From DASVXQ01 sp046727955 (lineage in GTDB: Bacteria > Actinomycetota > CALGFH01): a DNA stretch of 23,163 bases. The stretch covers positions 1 through 23,163 of the forward strand of contig JBKPDO010000061.1 of assembly GCA_046727955.1 (NCBI GenBank). The letters run 5' to 3'. Position 1 is the stretch's first letter, and every line of letters starts with the position of its first letter. Positions 1-6,232 of the stretch are shown one piece after another. The notes beneath the pieces were generated by a model. It saw only the letters and a list, made by a program, of their open reading frames with translations. It had not been told where the DNA came from and searched no databases. The translations under genes were made by a program, and so were the position numbers.

Positions 1-2
1 TC

Positions 3-734
3 GAGTCCGTGGCAGATATCATGCCCTACTTCCGGCGACACGCCGTGAACAGCTTCTTCACCAAACGCCTTCTGGAGGAGCGCATCGAAGGCTTTCAGTT
101 TGAGGTCTGTTTCCTCGGCCTCGACCTAGAGGCTATAGACCGCTGCCGACACGAGAAGCGTACCGAACGCCCCAGCCTGACGGTGCTGTGGCAGCACCGC
201 TGGCGCACCGACAAGAACCTCCGGGGTGCACTGGACATCATCGAGACCCTGGCGGCGAAGTATAGAGACGCGACGTTCCTTGTCGGCCGGAACGAGGACT
301 GGGATGAGCCCTTCTGGGTTCCCCGGAGCCTCAAAGACTACTTCGCCCGGGCCCTGCCGAGGCTCACCCGTTTGGGCAACGTTCAGTTCCTGTCTCGTTT
401 CGCCAGGCAGGTCGACTACTGGCGCTCACTGTCTGATGTGGATATTGCCTTTTCGTGCTCGTACCATGAGACCTTCGGTATCGCCATGCTGGAGGCAGCC
501 TACGCTGGCGCCGCCTGCGTGGTCCCCAACACGGTAGCCTATCCCGAGATTCACAGCGGAGCCACGGTGATGGACCATTCTCAGATCGCTACGGGGCTGG
601 GCAGGTTGATAGAGCAACCGCGGTTTCGAGCGGAGGTGGCGCATCGCTGCCGTCAGAACGCGGCAAAATACGATGTGAACGGAACGGCTGAGAAGCTTGC
701 CGGGCTGATCGCGCAAGTCAGACAGGGCGAATAG
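3..734 (+). CDS. Glycosyltransferase of the tRNA-queuosine mannosyltransferase (DUF3524/GTDC1) type, 5' partial
   Basis: The reading frame is open at the window edge, so the true start lies upstream. About 243 residues of the C-terminal part are visible. The segment LTVLWQHRWRTDKNLRGALD followed by FLVGRNEDWDEPF matches the glycosyltransferase half of the DUF3524/GTDC1 family. The donor-binding end is also present: SCSYHETFGIAMLEAAYAG, then PNTVAYPEI. Here the E..G..MLEA pattern is the GT4-type sugar-nucleotide motif. Known relatives (vertebrate GTDC1/QTMAN and bacterial homologues) attach mannose to queuosine in tRNA-Asp; that the same reaction occurs here is inference. The missing N-terminal DUF3524 domain would be decisive. 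An ordinary GT4 cell-envelope transferase is the alternative. A GC-rich stem-loop 24 bp after the stop may end the transcript. Confidence 0.75.
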   Translation, partial: ESVADIMPYFRRHAVNSFFTKRLLEERIEGFQFEVCFLGLDLEAIDRCRHEKRTERPSLTVLWQHRWRTDKNLRGALDIIETLAAKYRDATFLVGRNEDWDEPFWVPRSLKDYFARALPRLTRLGNVQFLSRFARQVDYWRSLSDVDIAFSCSYHETFGIAMLEAAYAGAACVVPNTVAYPEIHSGATVMDHSQIATGLGRLIEQPRFRAEVAHRCRQNAAKYDVNGTAEKLAGLIAQVRQGE

Positions 735-757
735 CCGCCTTCAGGTATCGACCGACG

Positions 758-778
758 GCCGGCCCCCAGGGCCCCGGC
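758..778 (+). terminator. Candidate terminator hairpin after the glycosyltransferase gene
   Basis: GCCGG at 758-762 pairs with CCGGC at 774-778, and inner CCC/GGG pairs extend the stem. It lies 24 bp after the stop codon. No T-tract follows, as is common in high-GC actinobacteria, so this is a structural guess. Confidence 0.35.
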
Positions 779-1118
779 AAGTAGCGAAATGTCCGAGTTG
801 GTCTCCTGGCGCGCTCTCGCGACGCCACACGCGGGCTGCCTGCTACCTGAGACCGGGGCCAGCGCGTCCGTGGTACGAACTGGACAAATCTCGACTTTGC
901 CGGGGTCCTGGGGGGCCATCGGGTCGCGGACGCCGTACGGCGTTTCCCGTCCTTCCCCGGTGGCAACACCCTGGTCCCATCACGCTGGCAAGCGACAGGC
1001 CGCTCCGCCGAACTGCGAGGCCGCTAGGCCTGAAAAGCGGAAGGTCACGCAGTGAGGCTGCCTAGCCGATGTAGGGTGGACGCGATCCGGGATCCCTGCC
1101 ATGTACGCGGAGGATGTC
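779..1118. other. Intergenic region with a possible -10 box at 1072-1077
   Basis: No convincing gene is seen. A small plus-strand frame at 789-1055 has no SD, no recognisable domain and mixed codon use. Near the right end, TAGGGT at 1072-1077 fits an actinobacterial -10 box and lies 41 nt before the PLDc_N-like start; no good -35 is visible. Confidence 0.4.
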
Positions 1119-1367
1119 ATGGCCGCTAGACGACAGAGGAGCCATCTCAGCGAGCGCAGCCGCAGACTAATCATTGCCGCAGCAGTTGCGGAAGGCTGCC
1201 TCAAGATCGCGGCGCTCATCGACATCAAGCGTCGGCCAGCAAGCCAGATCCGAGGCCCGAAGTGGCTATGGGCCGCAGTGGTGGCCATCGTCAACTCCTT
1301 CGGGGCCATACCACTCTCATACTTCGCCTTCGGGCGACGGCAGCCGAGATCCCGGCGCCGCCGATAG
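1119..1367 (+). CDS. Small membrane protein, PLDc_N-like
   Basis: An 82-residue protein with two hydrophobic segments (about residues 14-33 and 46-68) separated by a basic stretch. The pattern ALID.KRRP...RG.KWLW..V..VN..GAIPLSYFAFGRR is that of the PLDc_N domain, the two-helix N-terminal membrane anchor of cardiolipin synthases. In actinobacteria this also occurs as a stand-alone small protein of unknown job. I chose the ATG at 1119 because GGAGG lies at 1109-1113 with 5-nt spacing; an in-frame ATG at 1101 has no SD. The arginine-rich tail is presumably cytoplasmic. No catalytic PLD domain follows, so enzymatic activity is not expected. Fairly sure of the domain, unsure of function. Confidence 0.7.
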   Translation: MAARRQRSHLSERSRRLIIAAAVAEGCLKIAALIDIKRRPASQIRGPKWLWAAVVAIVNSFGAIPLSYFAFGRRQPRSRRRR

Positions 1368-1515
1368 TCCGGAACGAAGCGGCACGATCCAGCTCCGCGA
1401 CCTGGGACCGCATCAGCCGGCCGGGCACGGCAAGGCTGATCTAAAGCCTGCGGGCTTGTCCCGGGGTTGGTGGCTTGGACGGCGAAGCAGGCTGGGTGAG
1501 GTGCGCCGCCGGGAT

Positions 1516-1556
1516 GGGGCGTGGACACGCTGATCGTGGGTACCACGCCACGCCCC
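1516..1556. terminator. Nested hairpin, possible terminator
   Basis: GGGGCGTGG at 1516-1524 is perfectly complementary to CCACGCCCC at 1548-1556. Within the loop, CGTGG (1535-1539) and CCACG (1543-1547) form a second perfect hairpin stacked directly on the outer arm. Two more small palindromes follow up to 1610. It lies about 150 bp after the PLDc_N-like gene, rather far for a simple terminator. Confidence 0.35.
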
Positions 1557-1706
1557 GGCTGGCGGCGGACTGGAGGCGACGGGTCGCCGCAGGGTCCGCC
1601 CGCCGGGCGGCTTGAACCGTAGTGGAGGAAGTCCTCACAGATCGTGGCAGCGACCTAACGGAGTACTGCTACTGCTGCGTTCCTCAACAGCGGAGCATCA
1701 TGCTGG

Positions 1707-1726
1707 CAGCGCCAATACGGGCGCTG
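1707..1726 (-). terminator. Candidate terminator for the XRE/HD operon
   Basis: CAGCGCC at 1707-1713 pairs perfectly with GGCGCTG at 1720-1726 across a 6-nt loop. It lies about 50 bp beyond the HD gene stop on the minus strand. No U-tract is present. Confidence 0.4.
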
Positions 1727-1776
1727 ACCTGGTCATCTGGGGAGCCGAAACCGTACCCGTCTTGAGGAACGTTGCA

Positions 1777-2424
1777 CTACTGCCCGTTCCCGCTACCCGG
1801 CCGCTCGGTCGGCGCGGGCCCCCGGGCGAACGCCCGCCACCACGCGGCCGGGTCGGCTTGGATCGCGCTCTCCCCCAGCCGCCGGCCTGACGGGGTGCGC
1901 AGCCCCGCGACAGCGGTGTCGATGAACGCCTGCATGTTGCCGTGGCCGCGCTGCCGGTAGTCGAGGGCCTGCAGCAGCATCTCGAGCTTGTCGGCGTCGC
2001 GGGCGCAATCGGCCTCCAGCGATGCCCTCCCCTCGTACTCGGCCACGAGCCCCCGTAGCAGCGCCGCCAGCGGCCGCGGCAGGGCCGCGGTCTGGTCGGC
2101 CGTGATCTGCTCGTTCGAGGTGGCGTGCAGGTAGTTCCGGCCAACGTGGTCCAGGTCGGTCGTGCGGGTCTCCTGCGAGTCGTGGAACAGCGCCAGCGCC
2201 GCCGCGTGCTCCGGGTCGGCGCCCTCCAGCCCGGCGAGCATCCACGCCAGCATCGCGGTACGCAAGGAGTGCTCCGCGACGCTCTCGGGGTGCTCGATGC
2301 CAGCCCGGAGCCAGCCCGTGCGCGGCAGGAGCTTGAGCTGCCCCCACTCGAACGCGAGCTTGACGGCCTCGTCCAGCTCCTGGTCGGTGACAGGCTCGGC
2401 GGCGGTCGGTCGTGGCTGGGTCAT
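1777..2424 (-). CDS. HD-domain phosphohydrolase, YfbR/HDDC2-like
   Basis: A 215-residue soluble protein with the HD_3 (YfbR/HDDC2) pattern. Visible are GQLKLLPRTGWLRAG, then HPESVAEHSLRTAML (His 46 and His 52), the HD doublet in LALFHDSQE (His 81, Asp 82), and a distal RDADKLE aspartate near residues 143-145. Relatives with this set are metal-dependent 5'-deoxynucleotidases that remove phosphate from dNMPs. The start at 2424 overlaps the stop of the upstream regulator as ATGA, so the two are translationally coupled. AGGATCCCG just before the ATG gives an SD (AGG). The C-terminal Pro/Gly-rich tail is unstructured. Nucleotide-pool housekeeping under the neighbouring regulator is inferred from linkage; the exact substrate is not visible. 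Confidence 0.8.
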   Translation of the reverse strand: MTQPRPTAAEPVTDQELDEAVKLAFEWGQLKLLPRTGWLRAGIEHPESVAEHSLRTAMLAWMLAGLEGADPEHAAALALFHDSQETRTTDLDHVGRNYLHATSNEQITADQTAALPRPLAALLRGLVAEYEGRASLEADCARDADKLEMLLQALDYRQRGHGNMQAFIDTAVAGLRTPSGRRLGESAIQADPAAWWRAFARGPAPTERPGSGNGQ

Positions 2425-3551
2425 CGGGATCCTTTCGTCGAAGCGAGCGCGCGGAGGAGGTAGCCGATCTCGCCGAGCTCCTGGCGCGACCGCGCGGAGA
2501 TCGCCTCGGCGCCCCGCAGCGCCTCGACACGTTCGGCGAGACCATCGGCGGCCGGGCTGACGGCCAGGTAGTGGCGGCTGCGCAGCAGCGCCCAGAGGGT
2601 GTGGGTGACGAGGTCGACGTAGCCGCAGGTCGGGTCCAGCCGGCCGGCGAGCCAGGTGAGCAACTGGTCGCCATGCCAGGCGGGCAGGTCGGCGACCATG
2701 AACGAGTCGGCGTGCTGCGGCGCGGCCAGCTCGCCGTAGTAGTTGGCGTTCCAGGCGAGCTGGGCGCCCTCGAGCTGGTCGTCGCCGGCTAGGGCGTGGT
2801 CGATGAACCAGCGCAGCGGCTCCGGGTCGCCCCGCGCGGCGATGGTGATCGCGCGGCTGCGGGCGGCGACCCACGCCGGCGACCACCCATCTCGGGAGGG
2901 AGCCTCCGCCCTCGGAAGATGATCGAGCCATGCCCCGGTGTCCGGGGCGGGGTCGATCGCGGCCAGGTAGGCAGCCTGGCGGCGGAGCTGCGAGCCCGAC
3001 TCCTGGCGGCCGTCCGTCCGCTCGGCAAGGTCACGGAGCCGCTCGAACACCGCCCGGCGCTCGGCGGCGCCAAGCGCCGGGCCGCCCGGGACGGGCCCGC
3101 GGCCGAGCCCGTTGGGGCCCGGCTCGGGGAGCCACACTGGCCGGCGCCCGACAAGCGCCCAGACCAGGAGGTCATGCACTCGGCGGGTCGTCACCAACCT
3201 GGCCAGGGGGTGCGCCCGGCCGCTCGGCTCCAGCGTCTGGCCGATCAGCCAGTCCGCCTGCATGGCGGGGTCGAGGGCGGCGACCAGGTCGGCGTTCGCG
3301 TCGGCGGTCACCAGCTCGTACCGCACGTCCACCAGGGCTCCAGCGCGAGTGGCGGGCATCGGCCGCCGCCCGGACTCCCACCCCTGGACGGTGTCCAGGG
3401 AGACCCCGAGTAGCTCGGCGAGCCCCTCTTGGCTCAGCCCGGCCGACAGCCTGGCGAGCTTGAGAACAGATCCGGTGATCGCTCCGACGGGCCCGTGGGG
3501 GCCGCTGTGCGTGGTGGCGGTTGGAGCCAAGCGAACCACTTCCTGCAACAC
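2421..3551 (-). CDS. XRE-family helix-turn-helix regulator with large C-terminal domain
   Basis: 376 residues from a GTG start at 3551; in-frame GTG codons slightly downstream (for example 3539) are alternatives, and no strong SD decides. Residues about 27-72 form a Cro/CI helix-turn-helix: LKLARLSAGLSQEGLAELLG, then SLDTVQGWESGRRPMP. The remaining ~300 residues are Ala/Leu/Arg-rich, probably helical and sensory, with no catalytic motif I recognise. Many actinobacterial regulators of this length have a single N-terminal XRE domain and an uncharacterised effector part. The gene overlaps the HD phosphohydrolase gene by 4 nt, so one transcript is expected. ACCCG/CGGGT at 3555-3569, just upstream, could be an operator or leader hairpin. 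Confidence 0.75.
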   Translation of the reverse strand: MLQEVVRLAPTATTHSGPHGPVGAITGSVLKLARLSAGLSQEGLAELLGVSLDTVQGWESGRRPMPATRAGALVDVRYELVTADANADLVAALDPAMQADWLIGQTLEPSGRAHPLARLVTTRRVHDLLVWALVGRRPVWLPEPGPNGLGRGPVPGGPALGAAERRAVFERLRDLAERTDGRQESGSQLRRQAAYLAAIDPAPDTGAWLDHLPRAEAPSRDGWSPAWVAARSRAITIAARGDPEPLRWFIDHALAGDDQLEGAQLAWNANYYGELAAPQHADSFMVADLPAWHGDQLLTWLAGRLDPTCGYVDLVTHTLWALLRSRHYLAVSPAADGLAERVEALRGAEAISARSRQELGEIGYLLRALASTKGSR

Positions 3552-3554
3552 CTA

Positions 3555-3569
3555 ACCCGTACTCCGGGT
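3555..3569. promoter_or_regulatory. Small inverted repeat upstream of the XRE gene
   Basis: ACCCG (3555-3559) and CGGGT (3565-3569) are separated by TACTC, immediately upstream of the GTG start of the XRE regulator. It may be an autoregulatory operator, or chance in GC-rich DNA. Confidence 0.25.
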
Positions 3570-3612
3570 CAGTGGTCGTCCCGAGCGCCGAGGCCGAGCC
3601 TCGTATCGCTGT

Positions 3613-3885
3613 CTAGCTGGCCGTTTGGCCGGAACTTGCTTCGTCGTCGGCCCGGAGGCCCGTCTCATGTCGGTCATGTCGGTTCGATCCCCCGGCTGGT
3701 CCGGTCGCCTCGCGCTCGGCGAGCCACTGATCGAGCGCCGTCCGGCGGAATCGCCACTGGCGACCGATCCTCGCGCCGGGCGGACCCTCGCCGGCAGCCC
3801 GGAGCGCCTTGAAGGTGCGGAGGCTGATGCGGAGGTAGTCGGCCGCCTCTTCGGCCGTCATCACGTCCGGCTCACGGTCAGTCAT
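3613..3885 (-). CDS. Excisionase-like helix-turn-helix DNA-binding protein
   Basis: A 90-residue protein with a MerR-like/HTH_17 excisionase domain at about residues 8-56: MTAEEAADYLRISLRTFKAL, then GPPGARIGRQWRFRRTALDQWL. This is the classic helix-turn-helix plus wing pattern of excisionase-family proteins. The ATG at 3885 is preceded by GGGAGAGG with good spacing. The C-terminal ~30 residues are polar and likely disordered. The gene is divergent from the 13-gene operon beginning at 4009, a typical position for a control or excision protein of an actinomycete integrative element. No integrase gene neighbours it, so it may act as a transcriptional regulator of the divergent operon rather than in excision. 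Confidence 0.8.
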   Translation of the reverse strand: MTDREPDVMTAEEAADYLRISLRTFKALRAAGEGPPGARIGRQWRFRRTALDQWLAEREATGPAGGSNRHDRHETGLRADDEASSGQTAS

Positions 3886-4008
3886 TGCCTCTCCCGTGAT
3901 CGTACTTGCACGCTGTTGCACGAACATGGTAACATGACGTTGCTCGAAAACGAAGTGCCGGGGCGGTGCGCGAACACCCCCCGGCCGGCACCGAAGGGGA
4001 TATCTTCG
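3886..4008. promoter_or_regulatory. AT-richer divergent promoter/operator between excisionase and small-gene operon
   Basis: This 123-bp gap is noticeably less GC-rich than its surroundings. TTGCAC occurs twice as a direct repeat (3906-3911 and 3916-3921), and TAACAT at 3930-3935 lies 18 nt after the first copy, giving a plausible -35/-10 pair for the plus-strand operon. CATG-GTAA-CATG at 3926-3937 sits on the -10 box and is nearly palindromic, flanked by further imperfect dyad symmetry (GCAC...GTTGC). This could be an operator for the HTH protein. An SD-like AAGGGGA precedes the ATG at 4009. A minus-strand promoter is less clear (TACGAT near 3900-3905). Confidence 0.5.
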
Positions 4009-4314
4009 ATGCACCGTAAGGCTACCTCGCTGCGCGTCCTTGCCGTCAACGGGCAGGACCCCGAGATCTACGAGCGGTTCGAGGCGATCGGCCACCCGCT
4101 CACCGTCACCTCGGTCCGGATCTCCACCGGCCCTAACCGGCCGTGGATCGACCAGCCGACCGAGCACCTCCCCTCGGCCGCCGAGCTGGACGCGATCTGC
4201 CGCGACTGCGGCGAGGTCCCGTGCTCCTGCGACCCGGGCGACGAGCAGTGCGACCTGATCCTCGAGGCCGAGCCGGACCTCGGCGACGACGACGAGCCCG
4301 AGGGGTGGGCGTGA
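4009..4314 (+). CDS. Small acidic Cys-rich protein, first gene of mobile-element-like operon
   Basis: 101 residues, start at ATG 4009 with AAGGGGA about 8 nt upstream. The N-terminal half (RVLAVNGQDPEIYERFEAIG) looks like a small folded unit. A cysteine cluster follows (ICRDCGEVPCSCDPGDEQCD) that could bind zinc, and the tail is strongly acidic (EAEPDLGDDDEPEGWA). I do not recognise a family. It is the first gene of the plus-strand string, and its stop overlaps the next start as TGATG, so it is co-translated. Its placement next to a divergent excisionase-like gene suggests a role in control of the element. Function unknown. Confidence 0.7.
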   Translation: MHRKATSLRVLAVNGQDPEIYERFEAIGHPLTVTSVRISTGPNRPWIDQPTEHLPSAAELDAICRDCGEVPCSCDPGDEQCDLILEAEPDLGDDDEPEGWA

Positions 4315-4499
4315 TGCCCGCCGACCGCAGCAGCCGCAGCCAGGGCCGGCGTCCGGTGCCCACCAACGGGCCAGGCCCGGTCTTCTGGCCGCTCATGCCC
4401 GCCGTCTGCGTCTGCGCCACGTGCGCCGCGCTCATCCCCGCCACCGACAAGGCGCAGGCCACCCATCTCGCCTGGCACGACCAGAGAGACCGGCCATGA
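4314..4499 (+). CDS. Small C2H2-type zinc-finger-like protein
   Basis: 61 residues, ATG at 4314 sharing one base with the preceding stop (TGATG). It contains VCVCATCAALIPATDKAQAT followed by HLAWHDQ, that is C-x2-C-x13-H-x3-H (Cys 34, Cys 37, His 51, His 55), a plausible single zinc knuckle. Short proteins with this C..C...H...H layout are common in actinobacterial phages and plasmids. The N-terminus is basic and proline-rich. A GTG at 4311 is in frame and is an alternative start. The stop overlaps the next start as ATGA. Function unknown. Confidence 0.7.
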   Translation: MPADRSSRSQGRRPVPTNGPGPVFWPLMPAVCVCATCAALIPATDKAQATHLAWHDQRDRP

Positions 4500-4702
4500 G
4501 CCCCGAGCAGCGCATCGCCGAGCTGGAGGCCGAGCGCGAGCGCCTGTTCGCACTCTGCGAGCGCCTCATGGCTGTCGCCGAGCGCTTGGCCGGCGTCGAG
4601 TCGGCTCGGCCGCCCGAGCCGGCGCCGCCCCGACGGCCGTGCCGCGGCCCGCTTCCCCACCGGCGCGCGCAAGGCGGTGGCCGGGAGATCCAGGCCCCAT
4701 GA
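4496..4702 (+). CDS. Small coiled-coil protein
   Basis: 68 residues, ATG at 4496 overlapping the previous stop (ATGA). Residues about 3-35 (EQRIAELEAERERLFALCER, then LMAVAERLAGV) are an amphipathic heptad-type helix, likely a short coiled coil. The rest is Pro/Arg-rich and probably disordered. No known family is recognised. The stop overlaps the WhiB start (ATGA), so it is co-translated with a transcription factor and could be a small partner or assembly protein; that is inference from position only. Confidence 0.6.
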   Translation: MSPEQRIAELEAERERLFALCERLMAVAERLAGVESARPPEPAPPRRPCRGPLPHRRAQGGGREIQAP

Positions 4703-4974
4703 CCGCCGGGCTGGACTCCCCCGCCCTCAGCCCGGCTCGCTGGCGGGACCGGGCGGCCTGTACGGCGCCGGGCGTCGACCCGGAGTGGTTCTTCCCCGAG
4801 CCTGGCCAGCAGGGCAAGCACGCCAAGCGGGTCTGTGCCCGCTGCCCCGTCAGGGCCGAGTGCCTGGCCGACGCGCTCGCCGTCCCAGAAGCAGACGATC
4901 ATGGCGTCCGCGGCGGGCTGACCGCCCGGGAGCGCCTCCGGCTTCGCCGCGAGCTCGCGGGGCGTGCCCGGTGA
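4699..4974 (+). CDS. WhiB-family iron-sulfur transcriptional regulator
   Basis: 91 residues from ATG 4699. The four iron-sulfur ligands are Cys 21, Cys 46, Cys 49 and Cys 55 (RAACTAP...KRVCARCPVRAECL), spaced C-x24-C-x2-C-x5-C as expected for WhiB proteins. The G-rich turn normally G(V/I)WGG is here GVRGG (residues 69-73), with Trp replaced by Arg. It is followed by the basic C-terminal tail LTARERLRLRREL that contacts DNA in this family. WhiB proteins carry a redox-sensitive 4Fe-4S cluster, and many bind the sigma factor region 4. Actinomycete plasmids and phages often encode them. It overlaps both neighbours by 4 nt, so it may regulate its own operon. Confidence 0.92.
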   Translation: MTAGLDSPALSPARWRDRAACTAPGVDPEWFFPEPGQQGKHAKRVCARCPVRAECLADALAVPEADDHGVRGGLTARERLRLRRELAGRAR

Positions 4975-5615
4975 CCGCCGCCGAGCTCCTCTCCCCCGCC
5001 GCGGCGGTCAGGCCGGCGCACCGGGTCGAGTGCGCGTGCGGCTGGGTCGGCTACCGCCTCCGGCCGCACGGCCGCGACTGCCCCGCCTGCGGCGCCGACG
5101 CCGCCAAGCTCCAGGCGGTGTGGCTGGCCGGCTGCGCTCCGCACCGGGGCCGCTGCTGCTACCTGGCCGAGATTCAGCCCGCCTACCGGCACGCCCAGCA
5201 CTACCTCGGGAGCACCATCGACCTGCGTCGGCGCTGGCCCGAGCATCTGGCCGGCGGCTACGACCCGGCCACCCACCGCAACAAGGGCCCCGGCTCGCGG
5301 CTGCTCGCCGCCGCGCTGCATGCCGGCTGCACCGTCGAGCTGGTCCGCGTCTGGCACGGCGAGCAGGCCCGCACGCTCGAGCAGCGCCTCAAGCAGCGCC
5401 GCAAGCCCGGCTCGCTGCGCGCCGGCGCCGCCCGCAGCCTCAAGCCGCTGTGCCCGCTGTGCAACCCGGCCGGCTGGTGGCGCCAGTACCCGGACCTGCC
5501 CGACCCTGCGCCGCCGTCGCCGCGGCGCCGGTTCGTGCATGACCCGGCCCTCTGGGACGCCGAGGCCGAGTGGGACCGGGCGTTCCCGGCGCTCGCGTAC
5601 GAGGGCGCGCCGTGA
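4971..5615 (+). CDS. GIY-YIG-like nuclease domain protein with zinc-binding clusters
   Basis: 214 residues from GTG 4971 (GTGA overlap with the WhiB stop). Residues about 61-142 read as a GIY-YIG nuclease: CYLAEI (first strand), HYLGSTIDLRRRWPEH (YIG-like strand, arginine and histidine of the active site), GSRLLAAALHAGCTVELVRV, and TLEQRLKQ carrying the expected glutamate (Glu 137). An N-terminal CACG...CPAC cluster (Cys 21/23/37/40) and a later CPLC (Cys 161/164) could bind zinc. Such compact proteins are common in actinomycete plasmids and phages. The Trp/Pro-rich C-terminus is unassigned. DNA cleavage is inferred; a structural role is possible. The stop overlaps the next start as GTGA. Confidence 0.7.
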   Translation: MTAAELLSPAAAVRPAHRVECACGWVGYRLRPHGRDCPACGADAAKLQAVWLAGCAPHRGRCCYLAEIQPAYRHAQHYLGSTIDLRRRWPEHLAGGYDPATHRNKGPGSRLLAAALHAGCTVELVRVWHGEQARTLEQRLKQRRKPGSLRAGAARSLKPLCPLCNPAGWWRQYPDLPDPAPPSPRRRFVHDPALWDAEAEWDRAFPALAYEGAP

Positions 5616-6232
5616 ACGGCTACCCGCAGTGGGGCCCGCCCCGGTGGGGCCCGCCGCCGACCTACCGCCGCAGCGGCCCGCCACTGAGCGTGATCCTGGC
5701 CGCCGCGATCGTGGCGGTGTTCCTGTACGGCTGGAAGCTCGCTCCCACGGCCGGCCGGGTCTGGGCGGACCTGAGCACCGGCCACTTCCAGCTCCAGCTC
5801 CCCAAGGTCCAGCTCCCCAAGTTCCCCCAGCCCGGCCCGATCGGGCGGCCCCGGCCCCCGGCGGTCGCGGCGGCCCGCGCGGCGGTCGCGTACGCCCGCG
5901 GCCAGCTCGGCAAGCCGTACGTGTGGGGCGCCAACGGCCCCGGCTCGTTCGACTGCTCGGGCCTGACGTTCCGGGCGTGGCAGGCCGCCGGGCTCGGCTG
6001 GGGCGACATGACGGCCGCCGAGCAATACGCCTGGCTCCGCCAGCGGGGCGCCGCCGTCGCCGGACCGCCCGCCTCGGGTGATCTCGTCTTCTACGGCGAC
6101 CCCATCGGGCACGTGGCGATCGTCAGCGGGCCCGGCCAGATGATCGAGGCACCCGGCGCGGGCGAGCCGATCCGCCAGGTCCCCATCCGCGGCGGCTACC
6201 GCGCCGCCCGGCCCGGGCTGGTGCGCCGATGA
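5612..6232 (+). CDS. Membrane-anchored NlpC/P60 peptidoglycan peptidase
   Basis: 206 residues from GTG 5612. A Pro/Tyr-rich N-terminus is followed by one membrane segment (about residues 24-41), a Pro-rich extracellular stalk, and an NlpC/P60 domain (about 86-195). Catalytic Cys 115 lies in GSFDCSGLTF, and His 167 in DPIGHVAIVSG; the preceding ASGDLVFY is the usual strand before the histidine. Enzymes of this family cut D-Glu to mDAP (or similar) bonds in cell-wall peptides. It overlaps the following lytic transglycosylase gene by 4 nt. The two activities together match those found in one protein in VirB1-like enzymes of Gram-positive conjugation systems, so local wall opening for a membrane complex is a reasonable inference. 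Confidence 0.85.
   Translation: MNGYPQWGPPRWGPPPTYRRSGPPLSVILAAAIVAVFLYGWKLAPTAGRVWADLSTGHFQLQLPKVQLPKFPQPGPIGRPRPPAVAAARAAVAYARGQLGKPYVWGANGPGSFDCSGLTFRAWQAAGLGWGDMTAAEQYAWLRQRGAAVAGPPASGDLVFYGDPIGHVAIVSGPGQMIEAPGAGEPIRQVPIRGGYRAARPGLVRR

Larger units (their letters stand above)
1368..1776. other. Convergent intergenic region with several strong palindromes
   Basis: About 410 bp between the convergent PLDc_N-like and HD genes contain no supported gene. They hold a dense set of perfect inverted repeats: 1516-1524/1548-1556 (9 bp) with a nested 5-bp hairpin 1535-1547; 1575-1580/1583-1588 (6 bp); 1596-1601/1605-1610 (6 bp, 3-nt loop); and 1707-1713/1720-1726 (7 bp, 6-nt loop). At least some probably act as transcription terminators for the two flanking genes. 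Confidence 0.5.

Noticed and set aside
789..1055. An 88-codon plus-strand frame in the first intergenic region
   Set aside because: No SD, no recognisable domain, and codon third positions unlike the neighbouring real genes.
1490..1520. GGTGCGCCGCCGGGATGGGG, superficially like the leader RNA core
   Set aside because: It breaks the core after the first nine bases, lacks CTGGTCGGC, and has no -10 box at the required distance.
3670..3700. GGTTCGATCCCCCGGC, resembling a tRNA T-arm and a possible att site beside an excisionase-like gene
   Set aside because: The stem positions around TTCGATC do not pair properly, no acceptor or anticodon arm is found, and the sequence lies within the well-supported excisionase-like coding frame.
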